64,000 nucleotides of DNA. Source: Hymenoscyphus infarciens (lineage: Eukaryota > Ascomycota > Leotiomycetes > Helotiales > Helotiaceae). The DNA lies in the NCBI GenBank assembly GCA_001414345.1, contig LLCB01000037.1:186001-250000 (forward strand), in the 5' to 3' direction. Made by a program: the position numbers and the translations under genes. Below are positions 56,233 to 64,000 of this stretch, one piece after another (the stretch's first letter is position 1; each line of letters begins with the position of its first letter). The notes under the pieces were generated by a model. It searched no databases. It saw only the letters and a program-made list of their open reading frames with translations, and was not told the DNA's origin.

Positions 56233-58431
56233 ATGTCTCTCAAAAACATCTCGGTTCAACCGAGAATTGTAAAGAAACCACCCTTCAGTGTCGAGGTTCC
56301 AGGCGTCGCAAAGGTCGAGGGCGAGACGATTCCGCGTCGCCACCCCAAAGCAGTCAATGGGCTGATAGAACGGCCGGCAGAAGACATCAAGACCGTCTTC
56401 GATGTCGTCAAGTACGGCTCTAAGTACTATGGCAACGCGAAAGCCATCGGTTCCCGGAAGCTTCTCAAGACCCATCAAGAGGTCAAGAAGGTCAAGAAGA
56501 TGGTGGACGGCGAGGAACGCGAAATCGACAAGAAATGGACATACTTCGAGCTCAGCGGATACGAGTACATGACTTTCACCGAGTATGAGAAGTTGATCCT
56601 ACAACTTGGGGCTGGATATCGAAAGTTGGGCCTACAAAAGGAAGACCGGATACACATCTACGCCGCCACCAGCGCTCACTGGCTGGCAACGTCACACGCT
56701 GCCGCATCTCAATCGATGCCAATTGTTACAGCTTATGATACGCTCGGAGAGGAGGGATTGAAGCACTCGCTCGTTGCTACCAACGCAAAAGCCATCTTCC
56801 TCGATCCCCATTTGCTTACAACTCTCATAAACCCTCTCAAGGAAGCCAAGGATATCAAATACGTTATTTGGAACAGCCAGCACGAGGTCAACCAGGACAG
56901 CATCGACAAACTCAAGAAGGCACATGAGCATTTGACCATCATGAGCTTCGAGGAGCTCAGAAAGCTTGGTGAAAGTAACCCGGCTGATCCAGTACCTCCT
57001 GCCCCCGAAGATCTGTGTTGTATCATGTACACATCTGGTTCCACAGGCCCTCCAAAGGGTGTGCCAATCAAGCACAAGGCCGTAGTAGCTTCTAGTAAGG
57101 ATTCCGACTCAACTCCTGAGGTGCTTTACTAACATTTTCTAGTCGCTGGTGTTAGTGTGATCGTAGAACCATATTTGGGCCCCGGTGATAGTCTCCTAAC
57201 ATACCTACCCCTCGCACACATCTTCGAATATGTATTTGAAAACGCAGTTTTGTTTTGGGGTGGTACTATGGGATACGGAAATCCAAAAACCTTGTCCGAC
57301 ACCTCGGTCAGAAACTGCAAGGGCGATATCAGAGAATTCAAACCTACGGTTCTCATCGGAGTTCCTGCTGTCTGGGAGTCGATAAAGAAGGGCATTATCG
57401 CCAAGGTCAACGCTGGTAGCCCTATAGTCCGCAATTTATTCTGGGCTGCATTGTGGGCAAAATCCAACATGATGACTTATGGTCTTCCAGGAGCTGAAAT
57501 ATTGGATGCCGTGGTTTTCAAGAAGATTAAGGAGGCTACCGGTGGTAGAGTGCGAATCTGCTTGAACGGAGGCGGTCCCGTATCGAAAGATACCCAACGA
57601 TTTATATCCATGGCCATTACTCCTATGATCAACGGCTATGGTTTGACGGAGACTACCGCCATGGGCGCAGTGATGGATCCATTAGCTTGGACCGACACCG
57701 CCCTCGGAGATATTCCAGCATCCATTGAAATGAAGTTGGTCGATTTCCCAGATGCCGGCTACTTCTCAACAAACAAACCCCAACCACAAGGTGAAATCTG
57801 GATCCGAGGTGCCCCAGTCCTCGAAAGCTATTACCAGAACGAGGAAGAGACCAAAGCTGCCATTACCAAAGATGGATGGTTTATGACTGGTGATATTGGA
57901 GAATTCGACAAGAACGGACACATTCTTATCATCGACCGAAAGAAGAACTTGGTCAAAACTCTCAATGGCGAGTATATCGCTATCGAAAAGCTCGAGTCTA
58001 TCTACCGATCCGCCACTGTTGTTGCGAATATTTGCATCTATGCAGATTCTCAAAAGACGAAGCCAGTTGCTATTATCGTTCCAGCGGAACCTGCGCTGAA
58101 GAAGTTGGCCGAGAGCATTGGTGTTAAGGGAGATGGAATCGAGGATTTGGCACATAACCAAAAGGTCCAAGATGCAGTATTGAAAGAGCTGCAGCAGGTT
58201 GGAAAGGCAGGTGGATTATCCGGCATTGAAATCATCGAGGGTGCCATCTTGGCTGATGATGAATGGACACCTCAAAATGTAAGTGGCATCTTCTTTCCTT
58301 CCCCTTTATCCTTGGCCTAGGCTGACTTTTGATTCTAGAACATGGTGACTTCGGCTCAGAAGTTGAACCGAAAACTCATCCTGAGCACGTATAAGAAACA
58401 AGTTGACGCTGCGTATGCGAGAAATAATTAA
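56233..58431 (+). CDS. FAA1: Long-chain fatty acyl-CoA synthetase (FAA1/FAA4 type)
   Basis: Three exons (56233-57094, 57143-58278, 58339-58431) give 696 residues, the usual length. The enzyme activates long-chain fatty acids to acyl-CoA with ATP for lipid synthesis or beta-oxidation. The ANL-family signature is CIMYTSGSTGPPKGVPIKHK near residue 266. Others are YLPLAHIFEYVFENAVLFWG, GYGLTETTAMG, and DGWFMTGDIGEFDKNGHILIIDRKKNLVKTLNGEYIAIEKLE (the fatty-acyl-synthetase motif), followed by a catalytic C-terminal Lys region (TSAQKLNRKLIL). No PTS1 is present (ends ARNN), favouring the Faa1/Faa4 cytosolic/ER type over the peroxisomal Faa2 type. The last intron separates only 30 residues. Confidence 0.95.
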
Positions 58432-59441
58432 GAGGGGTGGAATGGAAGGGAATAATATGCTGGGTACTCATTACTCGGTATAGGTATGCATTGATAAAGC
58501 AAAAATTGACGTGTCTGTGAGCGTTAGGTCTGTTTAGAGCTTGAGGTTGTTTGTATGATATTGCATAGCATCATTTTTTCCCAATGAGTGATTCTCCCAA
58601 AAACGAGTCTTCCTCCATACACTTGCGCCCTCTCCTTCTTATCTCCATGCTTGTCCTCTTTTGCTGCTGAGGCTTTCGGCTAAGGGGTCCGCATCTCGAT
58701 AGGTGCGAGAAATTTCAAATTTCCCACATCAGATGTATGATTTGTTCCTGGTTTGTTTATATATTGTATCCTATCCTTTGGAAGTTGTTTCTCCTAGAAA
58801 TATTCGAGAAAGAGTAATTGACGATTAGCTGAAGCGTGTATGCTCGAAGACCAACATAAAATGGAGGCGTCTCCGAATTTAACCCTCGCTCCTTCCTATG
58901 GCTTTCTTTGAAGGAATATATTTTCATTGAGACATTCAAGGAAGGTAGACTCGCATGTACTTCCTCGTTTGTCCCACCTCTGGCAGCTAAATTCCACTTC
59001 TTACCACACGCCTTCAGCCAAATATCTAGCTGATGGTAGCTTTGTGGCACAAGGGCCCTCTTCTGTTCTCCCTTTTCACAACTCTGCAAACATACAACAC
59101 ATCTTCCCAATAGCCTCATCTCGTTCCTCTTCTTGGATTGACTTCCTAACCATAAAACCCTTGCCAACGTAACCGTGGTTAAATCCTGTCAGCCCCCGCC
59201 GCCGCGTAGGTTACTATTCCTCTTTGACCACACTCAGCTCTCGTAAGAGGGGATTTTCCTTTCGACTTATCTGCTTCGTTACGTGCACAGCTAGGCTCGC
59301 AGCTAATAACGAGAGGGAAGTTAGATTAAAAAATTACTTTCGTAGATCTTACTGTCTACCAACTATTCTAAACAACTCGTGCTCATGTTTCTTTTCATAA
59401 AAGGAAAATAGAAAGTAAGCCAGGCTAGGGAAGAACGTGGC
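58432..59441. other. Intergenic region, no supported gene
   Basis: Holds the acyl-CoA synthetase 3' end. A minus-strand 136-residue frame at 59167-58757 has no recognisable feature. Confidence 0.55.
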
Positions 59442-59448
59442 AAAAAAA
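59442..59448 (-). terminator. Pol III T-run terminator of tRNA-Pro
   Basis: Seven A residues on the plus strand are seven T on the tRNA strand, 15 bases past the tRNA 3' end. Confidence 0.75.
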
Positions 59449-59463
59449 GCATTTAATTGTTTG

Positions 59464-59566
59464 GGCTCAACCGGGATTTGAACCCGGGACCTGTCACATT
59501 TGGTGTTCTCCAGTAAAGGAGAGGGGATAACCCGAAGCAACAATCATACCACTAGACCATTGAGCC
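59464..59566 (-). tRNA. tRNA-Pro(CGG) with anticodon-loop intron
   Basis: On the minus strand the acceptor strands GGCTCAA and TTGAGCC pair fully. The D arm is GTCTAGTGGTATGAT, the anticodon stem GTTGC pairs with GTGAC (two G-T wobbles), and the loop TTCGGG-T gives anticodon CGG. The T arm is CCGGG-TTCAAAT-CCCGG. A 32-nt intron sits after loop base 37, the normal eukaryotic position. Removing it leaves a 71-nt tRNA. No second intron is present, which contrasts with the tRNA-Gly at 18.9 kb. Confidence 0.93.
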
Positions 59567-59787
59567 AGACTTGCGCAGGTTGGCCGATTATGCTGCTATT
59601 TCGGCTTGTTAGGGTTGATTGAAGAGTGGGGTTGTGCTACACTTTAGGCACCTGTCGGGGATTTATCGGAAATCTCTTCACAGTGAACTTACGAAACTTT
59701 ATTGTTTTCATGTTTTCATGTTTTCATCAGTATCGTAAATCCACAATCGTAAATTCAAGTAAAGCATAAATCGTCCAGAAAACTCTA

Positions 59788-61487
59788 CTACTCAGCAACA
59801 AACCCCCAAACAACATCTTCCCAACCTTTTCTCCTCTCAATCCTAACACCCATCCCCAGTCCCTCACCAGTAGGTTTCACTACCCCCTCCGCAACACCAC
59901 TCCTCCCCATCTTAGGAACCGTCAACAACTCGCCATCCGTACCCCGTACCTCAAACCCCAACACCAAAACAGCAAGTGTACCCAAAATCTCGGCAAATGC
60001 GAAATTCCTTCCGGGACATAGATGTTTTCCGCCCCCAAATGGGAAGTATGCTCTTTTCTGTTGGCGATCTTGTTCTTTCTCTTCGCTTGTTGCGTATTTC
60101 TTGAGGGAGGGGTCTAGAAATCTTCGGGGGTCGAAATTGGAAGCGGTTGGACCCCAGTTTTCCTCGGCCATGTGGGAGACTCCTGATGGGATTTGGACAT
60201 CGCAACCTGCTTTGAGCAAATAGGTTGACTGCCCATCCGAGATGGTGGTATCTTTCATAACGCGACGGGCACCGATGTTGGAATTTGCCAGACGGATTGT
60301 TTCGCGGTAGCTTGACACCAGAAGGGGACAGTGGATTGCAAATTTCGAGATATCAATGTTGATCTCGCGTTTCTTATTTCCAGAACTGGTTTTCGTGATG
60401 GAAAGAACCTCTTCTCGAATAAGTTCGGTCAGAGAAGGATTGGACACGATAAATAGTAAGACCCAGAAGGTTGTAGGTACTGCGTTTGCGGTCGCGACGT
60501 GGAGGAGAGCTAGCTCTAGTTGTCCTATGTCTACAGGTGCGATTCCGTATTTTTCAAAACACGCTGCTCTGACTCTTACTAGACCTGAAACGTCTGGTTC
60601 ATGGTGGTTTCCGTTCTTGTAATACTCTGTCAGAGCTGCTTGTATTGCTGCCCTGCCGCGGTAGGCTTTTGGAACAAAGTATGACGGGAAGATTCCAAGG
60701 ATGAGTGATATTACTTGGGCATCAAAATCCCTAAGGCGGAGGTCAATACAATGAAATTAAATCCGAGAAAGAGTACCCACCAAAGAGAATCTACAAGACT
60801 CGGATTCGATTTAAGCGGATTCTTTGAGCCAAATAAAGCATCGCTTGTTGCTAATGTCAAAGTGTTTCTCAGCCACAGAAACAAGCTATCTGGAACAAAA
60901 GATTTCTCAATTCCATTGAGAGATATAGCAATGGCATCCAAGGCACTAATGTTAGTCTTGTGAAGACTATCGCCCATCAAGGCCTCGTGTATTACTTTGA
61001 CGAACTCGCGTAGGATATGAGGCTCCTTCTCCGTCGCTGGTTTCTTCATCGGAGCCATCACCTCATCTGAAACGCCGAGCATACGTTGGGCGAACTCAAC
61101 CATAAAGGGCTCAAATGATAGATCTTTGGATCGGAAGGCATTTTGGCTCATCATGGGAGATGTGATTACATAGGTTTTGGCGTTGATCATTGGCAGGGTG
61201 TAAATGGGCAATTTATGTTCGGCACTACCAGTGGGTCAATGATGGGAGGTTAGGTAGATTGCGAAGGAAAGGAGATACCTCAATATATCAAAATAGGATG
61301 TAGAATGTCTGATCATTCCGAGAATGTGTCCGATATATGGTACATTTGGCGTCACGAGAGGTGGCTCTCTAGGGTCTATTCGAATTGACAGCTTTTGCAA
61401 GCACAGCAAACCAACAGCAAGAAAGGCAAGGAGAATGGAGGGCATGTATCCCTGAGTAAGAACAGTGAAAACATTGCTAATAGCCAT
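59788..61487 (-). CDS. Cytochrome P450, CYP7/CYP8-like
   Basis: Three exons on the minus strand (61487-61279, 61224-60781, 60730-59788) give 531 residues. An N-terminal anchor (PSILLAFLAVGLLCLQKLSI) is followed by the Pro-rich PLVTPNVPYIGHILG. The K-helix ExxR is YRETIR, and the heme loop is FPFGGGKHLCPGRNFA with the ligand Cys. The I-helix reads LLHVATANAVPTTFWVLLF. It lacks the usual acidic-Thr oxygen-activation pair and instead resembles the QAN..PATFW pattern of CYP7 and CYP8. Substrate unknown. The ATG at 61487 puts the anchor at a normal distance. A single P450 without cluster partners nearby. Confidence 0.93.
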
Positions 61488-62175
61488 GCTGAATGAGCTC
61501 GAAACCTTCTCCGGAGCGGTAAACAATCTATAAGTTGTAGGAAAAAGAAATACACTAGCGGGGGTGGAGACGTTGAATGAACTTTAATTTGTTGGTGGCT
61601 GAAGTACTAGTATTTACTTTCGTACGGAACGCGGCTATCAATCCCCGTATTCCGTCTCGAAAGGCCAGAACCAGTGAAGTACACCATGGAGAGAGCGTGA
61701 GCTCTTGGGGGCACATTGGCTCCACGCTTTGAGAAGAAACCAACAATTGCAACCTCCCAGCTGACACCTCACTTCACCGTCATTCTGACCAGCCAGCCGC
61801 TGGAACCGAGCGCCCAAAGGATTTTGAGGTGAAGATAAGAGAGGTTCTCGGTAGGGGCCATAGTTGAGTAATTAATTAGGGCGAAGAAGGAGGAGACAAA
61901 AGGAGAGAATTGAAGTTCCACAAGATTAGAAAAAGAAGTTGGATAAATAGCCCGAGGTAGCCATTGAAAAAGGGGAAGTCATTTGGTGGTACCGAGTTGG
62001 GCCGGCCCGCCACCGGCTTAAGATCGGAGTTATATAAAGTGAAGATCGCGAACGCGTCCCACTAGGAGAGCTCCATATCAGATTCACGACCGCCCTTGAG
62101 CAATTGCACTCTTTCGACTCTCGACTTTCCAACCCTCCAAGTCCGCATCTTTCCCATGCATCATCGGTAACAAGC
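61488..62175. promoter_or_regulatory. Divergent upstream region of the P450 gene and ORC4
   Basis: 688 bases. It contains an ACGCGT word close to ORC4 (listed separately) and CT-rich leader sequence immediately before the ORC4 ATG. No further gene. Confidence 0.5.
62052..62057. promoter_or_regulatory. ACGCGT (MCB-type) candidate site upstream of ORC4
   Basis: MCB boxes bind the MBF cell-cycle factor at G1/S replication genes. This one is 119 bases before the ORC4 ATG. The same word occurs at least three more times in the window (42.46, 51.94, 53.68 kb), so chance is a real alternative. Confidence 0.35.
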
Positions 62176-64000
62176 ATGCCATCCTCAAATCCTTCGTCGA
62201 CTCGGAAGCGCCCTCGAGCGCAGTTCGAGGAGGAGGATCTGGATGAGTTGACGCCCGGGAATGTCAATACCACGACACCAACATCTACGATTGCGAAGAA
62301 GAGGAAGCTCAAGACTTATTCTGCGAAGAAATCCCATGGCGCTGCGAAGGGAGGACTGTCCTCAATCTCCAAAAAACTGTCTAAAATGTTTGGGTACGCT
62401 CAGGGAACGGACACAGAAGATGCAGACGAACTGTCCGCCGAAAAAGATACATCCGAGGTCGAATTGAGCGAAGCCGACGAACCCGTAAAAGAGAAGAAGC
62501 TGGCCTCAAGTGGCAAGGGAGCTGCGAGGAAGCAAAGGGGCGCCAAAGTGTCGAATTCGAAATCCCCAATTCAGCAACGGGCTGCACAAGATGATTTGGA
62601 TAATCAAAGTTCCGACGAAGAACAGGAGGCAGAAGTGACGAAAGTGCTTCCACGGAAGAAACGAAGCTTGAATATCGAAACAAATGCGAAACCTACAGAC
62701 GTTGCGGAAGTCGTAAAGAGACCTCGTGGGCGGCCACGAAAGTCGGACGTATTGAAGAGGGACAAGATACTGGCAAAACAGGCAAAACGGGAGATGCTGA
62801 GCAGCGAGAATACAGGGCAAGACAAAACAAAACGGAAGAGTATACGCAGCAAGAAGGAGAGTCCGGATCCTTCAGAATCAAGTGGAGAGAAACCAAAAAG
62901 CAACAATCGGTCGAGAAAGCAAACGAAATCCCATCTCGAGGTGCCAGACCGGGTACAAAATGGTATCCTGACACCCAGCAGAGGTCCACCTGGGTTGGCG
63001 CCACGGAAAAGTGTAACTTTCGAGCATAATGATAACGATCTGGATTTGGGGTTTAAAGACCTTCCGGGAACTGCAAGCAGCAAGAAATCAAGAGAAAATT
63101 CGAGGTTTGGTTCCAGTCCAATAGCAGAAGAATCCAACGAAGAAGACGAGGATTTAGAAGATGATGAAGAGGTAGATGAAGCAGCCTGTAGTATATGTTC
63201 CAAACTGCATACTCGGAAAGGAAACCAGATACTTTTCTGTGATGGTTGCGATAAAGCCGTGCACCAGAAATGTTATGGGGTAAAGGATATCCCAGAAGGA
63301 GATTGGTTTTGTAAAGATTGTGTACCAGACCAAGAGCTTGACTTGATTGATCAATCACATCTTCCTTACTCTCGACCACAGGGTCCATTGGCAGACATAG
63401 CCGGGTTTGAGGAGCATCTCAAACGTCTGCAGCGGGTTTTGCTAGATAAAGTGACGGGACAAAAGCGCATCAAGCTTCGGGGGCATGATGAACAGATGCA
63501 AAAGGTGTACCAAGTGGTGGAGCAAACAGTTATTGCAGGAGAGGGCAATTCAATGTTGATCATAGGGGGAAGAGGCTGTGGAAAAACAACTGTAAGTACT
63601 GCCACCCTGTTACTGACGGTGTTCCTAACATATGTCAAGCTTGTGGACTCAGTGATATCTGAAATATCTCATGAAAATAGAGATAATTTTCACGTCGTGC
63701 GGTTAAATGGCTTCATTCATACTGACGACAAGTTGGCCCTGAAAGAGATCTGGCGACAGCTTGGTCGTGAGATGGAAGTGGAGGATGATATTGCAAAGGT
63801 ACATTCCACGCTTTTATTTCTATTTCACATTATTGACATAATCTAGACAAGTAATTATGCGGATACGTTGGCATCTTTGTTAGCATTGTTGTCTCACCCC
63901 TCGGAAATATTTGAGTCTTCTACCGAGCAAACGGCCAAGTCTGTAATTTTCGTCTTGGACGAATTTGATCTATTTACCACTCACGCCCGTCAAACTCTGC
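62176..64000 (+). CDS. ORC4: Origin recognition complex subunit 4 with AT-hook and PHD finger (3' end cut by window edge)
   Basis: Exons 62176-63591, 63640-63798 and 63847 onward remain open at the window end. Orc4 is an AAA+ subunit of the complex that marks replication origins and loads the MCM helicase. The long basic, acidic-rich N-terminus has an AT-hook (KRPRGRPRK, about residue 181) and a PHD zinc finger at about residues 338-382. The finger reads CSICSK...LFCDGCDKAVHQKCYG...DWFCKDC, the C4HC3 order. The AAA+ part begins with GFEEHLKRLQRVLLDKVTG, Walker A GGRGCGKTTLVDS formed across the first intron, and Walker B SVIFVLDEFDLFT near the edge. A PHD on Orc4 is usual in filamentous ascomycetes but absent in yeast. 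The ATG at 62176 is the only good start. Confidence 0.93.

Overview
This 64 kb window comes from a filamentous ascomycete (Pezizomycotina), most likely a Leotiomycete. The nuclear genes carry short GT-AG introns, mostly 45-60 bases, with CTAAC/CTAAT-like branch sites. The gene set is typical of that group: a GH12 endoglucanase, F-box proteins, a TRI14-like secreted protein, a Zn-finger regulator and a peroxisomal multifunctional enzyme. Gene-rich stretches alternate with AT-rich, transition-mutated stretches that look like RIP-degraded repeats. The genus assignment is inference.

Layout. 0-9 kb: DDI1 (cut by the left edge, minus strand), an AT-rich gap, two F-box-type proteins, and a secreted GH12 endoglucanase (minus). 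9-20 kb: a gene-poor stretch with a transcription-factor 3' remnant, a DUF1479 dioxygenase-like gene, a TRI14-like secreted protein (minus), long gene-free DNA, and a tRNA-Gly(GCC) gene that appears to hold two introns. 20-26 kb: exocyst SEC5 (minus) and mitochondrial IDH2, divergently transcribed. 26-29.7 kb: an AT-rich repeat island with a hAT-like non-autonomous element that has terminal inverted repeats and an 8-bp target duplication, plus a second inverted-repeat element nested inside it. 29.7-38.5 kb: a membrane-anchored histidine acid phosphatase/phytase, ROT1 (minus), 5-formyltetrahydrofolate cyclo-ligase, SmE (minus) and the karyopherin MTR10. 40-48 kb: a regulator with a BED-like finger plus a Cys-rich cluster (minus), a TDA10-like P-loop kinase (minus), and FOX2 of peroxisomal beta-oxidation. 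48-54.6 kb: a GAGTAAGC/TTGGCCCCCAAA repeat array, a small two-helix membrane protein with a decayed tandem copy, and an ECM11-domain meiotic protein (minus). 54.6-64 kb: an RKM5-like methyltransferase (minus) divergent from a long-chain acyl-CoA synthetase, a tRNA-Pro(CGG) gene (minus), a CYP7/CYP8-like P450 (minus), and ORC4 with a PHD finger (cut by the right edge).

Most genes are housekeeping and are not organised as one pathway. The one functional theme is fatty-acid use: the acyl-CoA synthetase and FOX2 act in the same process about 8 kb apart. The most unusual observation is the tRNA-Gly gene. Besides a normal anticodon-loop intron, its T arm is split by a 52-base insert carrying spliceosomal GT-AG intron signals, and removing the insert exactly restores the T stem.
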